Assembly: GCA_944363655.1 (NCBI GenBank)
Contig: CALVUU010000029.1
Span: 1 to 15,310, forward strand
Direction: 5' to 3'
Source: an uncultured Bacilli bacterium
Lineage (GTDB): Bacteria > Bacillota_I > Bacilli_A > RF39 > UBA660
DNA: 15,310 nucleotides
Shown here one piece after another: positions 1 to 7,140 of this stretch (the stretch's first letter is position 1; every line of letters starts with the position of its first letter). A program made the position numbers and the translations under genes. Below the pieces are notes generated by a model, which was not told the DNA's origin, made no database searches, and worked only from the letters and a program-made list of their open reading frames with translations.

Positions 1-8
1 TATTACCT

Positions 9-73
9 GTACAAAGCAAGAAAATATGTTTCAGGTGAGATAGTTACATATTTTACACGCTTTGTACTTTTTT
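9..73 (+). terminator. Two-tier hairpin with T tract, probable terminator of an off-window gene
   Basis: The outer stem GTACAAAGC (9-17) pairs perfectly with GCTTTGTAC (59-67). A second perfect 9-bp stem, AAAATATGT (21-29) with ACATATTTT (46-54), lies inside it, separated by a small internal loop (18-20 / 55-58). The apical loop is 16 nt. Six T follow directly (68-73). This reads as a rho-independent terminator for a plus-strand gene that ends left of the window, although its two-part stem is longer than usual. Confidence 0.6.
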
Positions 74-97
74 GTGAAGTGAAATATTTTTCTTTCG

Positions 98-126
98 TAG
101 ACTTTTCGTTAGAAATTTAGTACAAT
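98..126 (+). promoter_or_regulatory. Promoter of the glycosyltransferase operon
   Basis: TAGACT (98-103) and TACAAT (121-126) are separated by 17 bp and match the -35 and -10 consensus at 4/6 and 5/6. Transcription would start near 133, just ahead of the ribosome binding site AAAAGGTGAG and the ATG at 145, leaving a very short leader. Confidence 0.6.
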
Positions 127-144
127 ATTAAAAAAGGTGAGTTT

Positions 145-2769
145 ATGAAGTTTTTTAAAAAATGTATTAATATTATTTTGTTTATCTTATTATTAGGAAT
201 ATTGATTGTTAATTTATTTTCTTTAAATATTTATAGTATTATATTTACAGTAATTTTATTAATTACTTATTTATTATTATTTAGTAAATATAATACTATA
301 ATTTTAAATAATAATAAATTTAAAATTATATTTATACTAATCTTTTTTATAAGTATAATATCAAGAATAATATTAATAGAAACTACCGATATAAATTTAA
401 CATCTGATTTTGAATTATATTATAATACTGCTTTAGGTATAATTAATGAAAATATTCCTAATCAAAGTTATTTGACTTTTAATGGTTATGTATATTTTTT
501 CTCTTATATTTTATCAATTGTATTTAAAATTTTTGGTTCATCGATTAAAGTAGCATTATATTTTAATTTGTTTTGTCAAATATTAACTTCTTTTCTAATT
601 TTTAAAATATTAAAACTAAAATTTAATAATAATATTACTTATATTGGAAGTATTCTATGGATTTTATTACCAACAACTTTTTTTGCAACTTTTTTAGTTT
701 CAACAGAAAATTTATTTTTATTAATGTTTATTTTATGTATATATTTTTTTTATAAATATATTGATAAAGAGGATATTAAATATACCCAAAATATAATTAT
801 ATATATATTATTTGGTCTACTGTTAGCAATCACTAATAACATAAGACCTTTAGTAACAATAAGTATAATTGCTTTAGTTTTATATTTTATATTTACTAAT
901 AAAATCCTTAAAAAGTATATATTATTGTCATTATTAGTAATAACATATATTGGTACTAATTTAGGAATTAATAATTGGATAGAACATAGTTTTAATACTA
1001 CATTACAAAGTGGATCTTTAGAATGGTCAATTTATTTTGGAACAAATTATAATACTTGTGGAACATGGAATGAAGCTGATTCAATTTATGCTTTTAGTGT
1101 AATCAAAGAAAGCGGATCTAAAGAATTATTAAATGATGCTATAAAACGGTTTGGAAATTTAAGTCCTTATCAAAAAGTAAGGCTAGGAATGTGTAAATTT
1201 TATTATTTATGGCAAGATAGTAATTCTACTTTATCATTTGTTGATTCAATGACTAATTATAAATTTATTAATCAAGAAGTATTTTTTGCGCAATTAAGCA
1301 AAATTATTGTTATAATATTAGTAATAAGTGTGATGTTGGGAATATTTAATAATAAAAGTAATTATGATAAAGATTTATTTATAAAAATATTTATCGTGCT
1401 TTATATTTTATCAAACCTATTTATTGTTGTTAATGGTAGATATAATTATATTTTATATCCATTATTAATTATTTTGTTAGTAGGTAAAGGAGGTAATATG
1501 AAAGAAAAATTATCAAAATTAGTTAATGTTTATAAAAAATATGGATTTATTGGTTTTTGTAAAAAGTTATATGCTTATGTTAAAGCTAATTATATGGATA
1601 AAGTAAGTTTTAAAGTAATGTTTAATAAAAAGAAATATCACAATGAAATAAAAAATATTTTAGATAATAATAAATATGATAGAATTATTTTGTGGAGAAG
1701 TTCTTTTGGATATAATGTTCCTCTTTTTCAAAGACCACAACATATCGCTAATAATCTAGCTAAAAATAAATGTTTAGTATTTTATGAAGTAACAACGATG
1801 ACTGATAATGTCAAAATTTTAAAAAAGCATACAGATAATATTTATCTAATTAATTTTAATAATAAAGCATTAAATAAGATACTTATGCAAGAACTAGAAA
1901 AGATAAATAAACCTAAGTATGTTCAACTTTATTCAACAGATTGGAAATTATCTGTTGAAAATATTAAGGATTATATGAATAGAGGATTTGGTTTTATTTA
2001 TGAATATATTGATGATATATCACCAGAACTAGCAGGAACTAAAAATATTCCTCAAAATATAATTGATAAATATAATTTTGTTATGAATAATAAAGATGTA
2101 TATGTAATTGTTACAGCAGATAAATTAAAAGAAGATGTAATAAGTAAAAGAGGTAAAGTAAATTTAGCATTTTCATCAAATGGGGTAGATTATAATTTCT
2201 TTAAAACCTATGATAAGGATTATAAATATGAAAAAGAGTTTAGTGATATACTTAAGAAAAAGAAACCTATAATAATGTATTATGGGGCTTTAGCTAAATG
2301 GTTTGATTATGATTTAGTAAAAAAGCTTGCTGAAACTGATAAATATAGTATAGTTTTATTTGGTATTAAATATGATGAATCATTTGATGAAAATTTAAGT
2401 GATGAAAAAAATATATACTTTATGGGACCAAGGGATTATAAAGTATTAAAAAATTATGCTAAGTATGCAGATGTATTAACAATTCCTTTTGTTATAAATA
2501 ATATAACTCTTGCTACAAGTCCTGTTAAAATATTTGAATATATGGCATTGCATAAGCCTATTGTAACGACTGATATGCCAGAGTGTCGTAAGTATAAAAG
2601 CGTTTTTATCGGTAAATCACATGAAGATTTTATTAAAAAAATTGACGAAGCAATAAAAAAGAAGAAAGATAAAAAATATATCGAACTATTAGATAAAGAA
2701 GCCAAAGAAAATGATTGGTCTGTAAAAGCTAAAGCAATAATTGATTTAGTAAAAAAAGATGAGAAATAA
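145..2769 (+). CDS. Fused GT-C membrane glycosyltransferase and GT-B glycosyltransferase
   Basis: The protein has 874 residues in two parts. Residues 1 to about 448 are a polytopic membrane protein with many hydrophobic segments. An acidic motif, TSDFELYY (D88/E90), follows early membrane segments, as in GT-C (GT39/GT83-like) transferases that use polyprenyl-phosphate sugars outside the membrane. Residues 452-874 look like a cytoplasmic GT-B (GT4/TuaH-like) enzyme: a start typical of Firmicutes glycosyltransferases (YKKYGFIGFCKKLY), FQRPQH (about 528-533) in the N-terminal lobe, and SPVKIFEYMALHKPIV (792 onward, E798) in the nucleotide-sugar lobe. A perfect AAAGGAGG at 1486-1493 precedes an in-frame ATG (1498) exactly at the junction, so the second half may also be made alone (423 residues). 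The gene heads an operon; the next gene starts 17 bp after the stop. Sugar specificity cannot be read from the sequence. Confidence 0.8.
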   Translation: MKFFKKCINIILFILLLGILIVNLFSLNIYSIIFTVILLITYLLLFSKYNTIILNNNKFKIIFILIFFISIISRIILIETTDINLTSDFELYYNTALGIINENIPNQSYLTFNGYVYFFSYILSIVFKIFGSSIKVALYFNLFCQILTSFLIFKILKLKFNNNITYIGSILWILLPTTFFATFLVSTENLFLLMFILCIYFFYKYIDKEDIKYTQNIIIYILFGLLLAITNNIRPLVTISIIALVLYFIFTNKILKKYILLSLLVITYIGTNLGINNWIEHSFNTTLQSGSLEWSIYFGTNYNTCGTWNEADSIYAFSVIKESGSKELLNDAIKRFGNLSPYQKVRLGMCKFYYLWQDSNSTLSFVDSMTNYKFINQEVFFAQLSKIIVIILVISVMLGIFNNKSNYDKDLFIKIFIVLYILSNLFIVVNGRYNYILYPLLIILLVGKGGNMKEKLSKLVNVYKKYGFIGFCKKLYAYVKANYMDKVSFKVMFNKKKYHNEIKNILDNNKYDRIILWRSSFGYNVPLFQRPQHIANNLAKNKCLVFYEVTTMTDNVKILKKHTDNIYLINFNNKALNKILMQELEKINKPKYVQLYSTDWKLSVENIKDYMNRGFGFIYEYIDDISPELAGTKNIPQNIIDKYNFVMNNKDVYVIVTADKLKEDVISKRGKVNLAFSSNGVDYNFFKTYDKDYKYEKEFSDILKKKKPIIMYYGALAKWFDYDLVKKLAETDKYSIVLFGIKYDESFDENLSDEKNIYFMGPRDYKVLKNYAKYADVLTIPFVINNITLATSPVKIFEYMALHKPIVTTDMPECRKYKSVFIGKSHEDFIKKIDEAIKKKKDKKYIELLDKEAKENDWSVKAKAIIDLVKKDEK

Positions 2770-2786
2770 AGAGAGGAGAATACATA

Positions 2787-4196
2787 ATGGAACTACCACA
2801 ATATCTTTTAGATTTAATAAAAAATGGTGAAAAAATTAACGTTGAATTAAAAACATCAAGAAGTAAATTACCTTCATCGTTATTTGAAACAGTTTGTGCT
2901 TTTTTAAATAGAAATGGAGGTCATATATTTTTAGGTGTCGATGATTCTAGAAATATTGTTGGAGTAAGTGCCGAAAAAGTTGCAGATTTAAAAAAAGATT
3001 TTGTAAACTTATGTAATAATCCTCAAAAAATATTTCCTACAATACAATTAATTATTCAGGATTATTGTTATCAAAATAAAATTGTTTTATATATCAATGT
3101 TTATGAAAGTTTTAAAGTGCATAGAACCAACAATAAAATTTTTGATCGAAATGAAGATGGAGATTATGATATAACTAATAATACAGCCTTAATATCTCAA
3201 ATGTATTCAAGAAAAAGTAGCACTTATGTTGAAAATGAAATTTTTGAGTATGCAACTATTGATGATTTAAGAAGTGATTTAATTGCTAGAGCTCGACAAA
3301 TGGCAGTTAATAGAAATGCTAATCATCCTTGGAAAGGAATGACTTAGAAATGCTTAGAAGTGCATCGCTGTATGAAAAAGACTATCATACAAATAAAGAG
3401 GGAATAAACTTAGCAGGAATATTATTGTTTGGTAAAGATGAAATAATAAGATCAGTTCGTTCCATTTATAGAACTGATGCACTTTATCGGGAAAATGATA
3501 CAGATGGCTATTTAGACAGAGATGATATAAGAACAAATTTGATTGATAGTTATTATAGATTGATTGAATTTGTAAAAAAACATATGGATGATAAATTTTA
3601 TCTTCAAGATGGTGAGAGAGTTAGTCCTAGAGATACAATAGTGCGTGAATTATGTGCAAATATTTTAATACATCGAGATTATTCAAATCCATATCCAGCT
3701 AAAAATTGTAATTTCCAATAGTAAAATAGTGGCAGAAAATGCAAATAGATCAAAAATGGTTAGATATATAGATTTATCGAGTTATACACCATATCCTAAG
3801 AATCCCAAAATTGCTTCAGTTTTTAAAGAAATTGGATTAGCTGATGAATTAGGATCTAGAATAAAGAGAATTACCGAATGCAGTAAAGTGTATTCTAATT
3901 TGCCACCAAAATTTAAAGAAGATGATATTTTTCAAACAATTATTTATTTAGATAATGAATTAGAAATGCCACAATATGATATGTTATCAGGTTATAAGAA
4001 AATATTATATGAATTTGTATGTAATAATAATGGAGTTAGTAGAAAGGAAATAAATGAATTTATGTCTCAATTTTATAAATCACTCGATAAAAATAAAATA
4101 GATAGAAAAGTTAAATATTTATTAACATATTTAAGAAAAAATAAATTAATAAAAAATATAGGTTCTTCTATTGGCTCTATTTGGGTAAAGTATTAA
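2787..4196 (+). pseudogene. Frameshifted AlbA_2 (Schlafen)/GHKL-like ATP-binding protein, RecG-related family
   Basis: Three consecutive reading frames make up one ancestral protein of about 470 residues. Piece 1 (2787-3347) holds the Schlafen AlbA_2 domain, with VELK near residue 20 and CAFLNRNGGHIFLGVDD. Piece 2 (about 3333-3721) continues with LRSASLYEKDY, LAGILLFGKDE and the GHKL-type helix RELCANILIHRDYS. Piece 3 (up to 4196) completes the ATPase region (YTPYPKNPKIASVFKEIGLADELGSRIKRI) and ends in a winged-helix-like tail. The first break fits loss of 4 bp near 3342-3348 (one copy of a GACT tandem repeat, restoring WKGMTDLEML). The second fits one extra A in the AAAAA run at about 3701-3705; removing it restores AKIVISNSKIVAENANRS. 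Piece 1 has a good ribosome binding site (AGAGGAG, 8 bp before the ATG), so a truncated AlbA_2 protein of 186 residues could still be made. The family is linked to regulation, nucleic-acid binding or defence; its role here is unknown. Confidence 0.8.
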
Positions 4197-4200
4197 AAAA

Positions 4201-4240
4201 TAAGCACCAATAAGTACCAATAAGTACCGATAAGCACTGA
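4201..4240 (+). repeat. Four tandem copies of a 10-bp unit, TAAGYACYRA
   Basis: The units are TAAGCACCAA, TAAGTACCAA, TAAGTACCGA and TAAGCACTGA, in perfect 10-bp register. They lie between the stop of the broken AlbA_2 gene (4196) and the ribosome binding site of the TagA-family gene. Reading on past the stop in the same frame gives KISTNKYQ and then a second stop, so the array could be an old coding tail. Confidence 0.85.
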
Positions 4241-4254
4241 GAGGATAACTGACT

Positions 4255-4956
4255 ATGAAAGAATATTTAAAGAAATTATATCCAAATGATAAAAATAAAT
4301 ATTTTAAATTATTATCTAGCGATTTGAAACATAATCATAAAAGGTTTATTATAACCGTTAATCCAGAAACATTAATGATGAGTGAAAGAGATAATGAATT
4401 AAAAAGTATTTTAGATGGCAATTATAGTTTTGTTCCTGATGGTATTGCTGTTGTTAAAGCTGCTAGAAAAATAGGAGTAAATGTTACTGAAAGAATTACT
4501 GGTATTGATATATCTGAATATTTGTTAAAGTTAGCCAATGAAAATAAATATTCAATATATTTATTTGGGGCCAAAGAAGAAGTAATTGATGCTTTAGTAA
4601 ATAAAATAAATAAGGAATATCCCAATATAAATATTTTAGGATATTCAAATGGTTATGTTAAAGATCTTGATAAAGTAATGAAAGATATTGTAAAAAAGAA
4701 ACCTGATATATGTATGGTTGCTTTAGGTATTCCTTATCAAGAAAAGTTAATTGCTAAGTATTTTGATAAAGCAAATAAAGGAATATACATTGGAGTAGGT
4801 GGTTCGTTTGATGTAATGAGTGGAACTAAAAAACGTGCTCCGAAAATATTTATTAAATTAAATTTAGAGTGGTTATATCGAATAATAACTGAACCTAAAA
4901 GACTAAAAAGATTTTGGAATAGTAATGTTAAGTTTATGTTTAAAATAAAAAAATAA
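4255..4956 (+). CDS. WecG/TagA/CpsF family glycosyltransferase (GT26)
   Basis: The 233-residue protein has the family hallmarks in order: TVNPETL (34-40), FVPDGIAVVKAAR with the presumed catalytic Asp D62, the ERITGIDI segment, YLFGAKEEV, PDICMVALGIPYQEKLI, GVGGSFDVMSGTKKRAP, and the basic C-terminal tail LEWLYRIITEPKRLKRFW that contacts the membrane in TagA. Characterised members add N-acetylmannosamine (or a related sugar) to undecaprenyl-diphosphate-GlcNAc, the first committed step in wall teichoic acid or similar glycopolymers, on the cytoplasmic membrane face. Length is typical. The ribosome binding site GAGAGG (4239-4244) lies 10 bp before the ATG. It is last in the operon with the fused glycosyltransferase and the broken AlbA_2 gene. 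The exact donor sugar cannot be fixed, so tagA/tarA is not assigned. Confidence 0.93.
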   Translation: MKEYLKKLYPNDKNKYFKLLSSDLKHNHKRFIITVNPETLMMSERDNELKSILDGNYSFVPDGIAVVKAARKIGVNVTERITGIDISEYLLKLANENKYSIYLFGAKEEVIDALVNKINKEYPNINILGYSNGYVKDLDKVMKDIVKKKPDICMVALGIPYQEKLIAKYFDKANKGIYIGVGGSFDVMSGTKKRAPKIFIKLNLEWLYRIITEPKRLKRFWNSNVKFMFKIKK

Positions 4957-5073
4957 AGGTTAATTTTTACAAACTCGTGCTGAAAACGTGAAAAAATTAA
5001 TAATCAGGTTGATAAATTTTGTTCTAAATGACTTTAGCTATTGGCATAATAAAAAGAGAAAAGACAATGTTAA

Positions 5074-5115
5074 AACAAGTTTTACGAAAAAATCGTAAAA
5101 CTTGTTGATTTTTTT
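5074..5115 (+). terminator. Terminator of the glycan operon
   Basis: A perfect 13-bp stem, AACAAGTTTTACG (5074-5086) with CGTAAAACTTGTT (5094-5106), has a 7-nt A-rich loop. After GA it is followed by seven T (5109-5115). It lies 118 bp past the TagA-family stop. The spacer before it (4957-5073) shows no gene or other clear structure. Confidence 0.93.
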
Positions 5116-5133
5116 CGCCTTTTAGTATATATT
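5105..5133 (+). promoter_or_regulatory. Promoter of the ATPase/RloB module, overlapping the terminator
   Basis: TTGATT (5105-5110) and TATATT (5128-5133), with a 17-bp spacer, precede the ribosome binding site AGGGG (5141-5145) and the ATG at 5152. The -35 box uses the last two bases of the terminator stem and the start of its T tract. Confidence 0.5.
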
Positions 5134-5151
5134 ATTAATGAGGGGATAAGA

Positions 5152-6387
5152 ATGTTAATTAATTTTAAATTTAAAAATTTCAAAACATTTAAAGAAGAAA
5201 CTGAATTTTCATTTATAAAAGGCCAAAAAAGAGAGTTGTCTAATCATATTATAAAATTTAATAATAAATATAATCTATTGCCAATAAAAGTTGTTTATGG
5301 TAGCAATGCATCAGGTAAAACAAATTTATTATTGGCGTTTCAGGTGTTAAAAAGATCAATTATAGGTAAATCAATTAGATTTGATAAGGATGATTTTGTA
5401 GGTTTATGTCCAAATTTTGATTCTTTGAAAGATTATGAAACCCCAATAGAATTTGAATTAACTTTTACTATTGACGAAAATAAATATCAATATATTTTAT
5501 CATTTATTAATTATTATAAATCAATGGAAAGTGAAATAGTTATTGAAAAATTGTTAGAAAATGATAAAATTGTTTTCTTTAGAAATAAAGGAAAAGTGAA
5601 GTTATCTGATGATGAGGATATTATAAATGAACATTATAAATTACTATTAGAAAAAAATAATATGAATTTAATTTTAGAAATGTTGGAAAATAATATCAAT
5701 AAGACCGATACTTTTACAAAGTGGTATTCAAATATTGATAATAAGCTGTGTGAAAAAATATTTAAATATTTTTTAAATATGACAACAATAACTGACTTAG
5801 AAGACTTTAAAATAAATGATTATATAAAAATAGAGAATAAAGATAAATTATATGAAGATAAAAGAATTAATAAATTATTAAATGAGTTAAAAGTTGGTAA
5901 AGAAAAGTTGTGTTTTAAATCTGATGAAAATGGGGTAGTTAATAATTTTATTTCTTACAAATCAGATGCTGATAACTTACATATTACCGCTCCAATTAAT
6001 ACAGTAGAGTCAAAAGGTACAATTAAAATGATTGATTTATTGTATCCGATAATTAAATCTTTAGAAAATGGCTCCCCAATTTTTATCGATGAGTTGGATG
6101 CATCAATTCACCACGAAATAATTTATAATATTATTCAAACATTTGGTGATCCTTCGGTAAATAAAAAAGGTGCACAACTCGTTTTTACAACTCATAATCC
6201 TGTTTATTTAAATAAAAACCTTTTGAGAAGAGATGAAATAGTGTTTATTGAAAAAGATAAAAAAGGGTCTCACTTAAATACTTTAGAAAATTATAATCTA
6301 AGAAATGATGAAGTATACTTAAAAAATTATTTAAATGGTAACTATACAATATTACCAAATTTTGATTTGAATCACATTATTGAATAG
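5152..6387 (+). CDS. RloA-like AAA-family ATPase (AAA_15/AAA_21, OLD/ABC-type)
   Basis: The 411-residue protein is a complete ABC/SMC-like ATPase. It begins MLINFKFKNFKTFKEETEFSF, the usual N-terminal strand of the family. Walker A is GSNASGKT (50-57), an ABC-signature-like SKGT is at 287-290, Walker B is PIFIDELDASIHHEII (D313, E314), and the switch histidine is in FTTHNP (H348). The region between Walker A and the signature, about 230 residues, is the variable helical insertion. It is followed after 14 bp by a RloB-like gene with a strong ribosome binding site. RloA/RloB pairs were first noted in restriction-modification loci, and the related AbiL proteins of lactococci give phage resistance; PARIS (AriA/AriB) has a similar ATPase-plus-TOPRIM design. 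A sensor/switch role in an abortive defence pair is inferred from these relatives. Confidence 0.8.
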   Translation: MLINFKFKNFKTFKEETEFSFIKGQKRELSNHIIKFNNKYNLLPIKVVYGSNASGKTNLLLAFQVLKRSIIGKSIRFDKDDFVGLCPNFDSLKDYETPIEFELTFTIDENKYQYILSFINYYKSMESEIVIEKLLENDKIVFFRNKGKVKLSDDEDIINEHYKLLLEKNNMNLILEMLENNINKTDTFTKWYSNIDNKLCEKIFKYFLNMTTITDLEDFKINDYIKIENKDKLYEDKRINKLLNELKVGKEKLCFKSDENGVVNNFISYKSDADNLHITAPINTVESKGTIKMIDLLYPIIKSLENGSPIFIDELDASIHHEIIYNIIQTFGDPSVNKKGAQLVFTTHNPVYLNKNLLRRDEIVFIEKDKKGSHLNTLENYNLRNDEVYLKNYLNGNYTILPNFDLNHIIE

Positions 6388-6401
6388 TTCTAGGAGGCAG
6401 C

Positions 6402-7016
6402 ATGAGAGTAGCAAAGAGTGTTATAACGTATCGTGGAGCAGTTGAAGGAAAGCAAGAGATACTTTATTTCGAACATCTTCAAAATTTAATAAATGAAAGT
6501 TCGACTTTTAAACGACGAGTTAATTTTAAGTTTAAAGATTCAAATGGAGGATCTCCCTCAGATATTGTCAAAACAGCAAGAATTTATTCTAGTATGGAAA
6601 ATACTATAGTAGCAGTTTTTGATTATGATTTTAAAGATAAAGATTTTATTAATGCAATAAATACTTGTGATAAAAACAATATTATACCAGCTTTTTCGAT
6701 TCCCAATTTTGATTTGTTTTTAATTTTACATAAAGAATTGTGCTACAAGCAAATAATTTCTAAAGATAATTATGAAAAAGATTTGAAAAAAGTATTTAAT
6801 TTAGATAATGATTGTGATATTAAAAGTGAAGAAACTATTAAAAAAATATTATCTCAAATAACATTAGATGATGTGAAAAATGCTTTACGTAATGCTACCA
6901 TAATAAATAAGCGCTCTAAAGAAAATAACAAAATTATAACGAAAGATGTCTATGAACAACCATATTTGAGTATAAATTATTTTATTGAAAAGGTGTTTGA
7001 TGAAATAAACAGCTAA
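6402..7016 (+). CDS. RloB-like (TOPRIM-type) putative defence effector
   Basis: The 204-residue protein matches the RloB pattern: a glutamate motif near the N terminus (AVEGKQEILYFEHL, E15), a strand ending in two aspartates (IVAVFDYDFKD, D74 and D76), and SIPNFDLFLILH (99-110), the counterpart of the family's SNPCFELWLLLH. The Glu followed by Asp-x-Asp arrangement resembles TOPRIM metal sites, so a nuclease activity is plausible but not proven. The early motif reads VITYRGAVEG rather than the commoner ILIVCEGE, so it is a divergent member. It starts 14 bp after the ATPase stop behind TAGGAGG and is surely co-translated with it. By analogy with AbiLii and AriB it would be the effector released or activated by the ATPase; that is inference. 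Confidence 0.72.
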   Translation: MRVAKSVITYRGAVEGKQEILYFEHLQNLINESSTFKRRVNFKFKDSNGGSPSDIVKTARIYSSMENTIVAVFDYDFKDKDFINAINTCDKNNIIPAFSIPNFDLFLILHKELCYKQIISKDNYEKDLKKVFNLDNDCDIKSEETIKKILSQITLDDVKNALRNATIINKRSKENNKIITKDVYEQPYLSINYFIEKVFDEINS

Positions 7017-7036
7017 TTTTAATTTCCAACTAATAC

Positions 7037-7065
7037 TTGATTATTTATCCATTTGCAATTATAAT
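7037..7065 (+). promoter_or_regulatory. Promoter of rny
   Basis: TTGATT (7037-7042), 17 bp, then a perfect TATAAT (7060-7065). Transcription would start near 7072, giving a leader of about 70 nt that is almost pure A/T up to the ribosome binding site GGAGG (7129-7133). No terminator for the preceding module is visible between 7017 and this promoter, so read-through into rny is possible. Confidence 0.6.
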
Positions 7066-7140
7066 TGAAATATAGATATAAATAAATATTACTAATTTAA
7101 TATATATTATATATTCTATAAAGAAAATGGAGGACTTAAA

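Noticed and set aside
3340..3725. Programmed frameshifting in the AlbA_2 gene
   Set aside because: No classic slippery heptamer with a downstream structure is evident, two different shifts would be needed, and the first is best explained by a 4-bp repeat contraction.
4201..4240. An operator array or origin-type iteron set
   Set aside because: The units begin with TAA and look like repeated coding tail; no replication or regulator gene is nearby to support binding-site function.
5067..5108. A 13-codon open frame (MLKQVLRKNRKTC) starting just upstream of the glycan operon terminator
   Set aside because: It is made almost entirely of the terminator hairpin, and no proper ribosome binding site precedes it.
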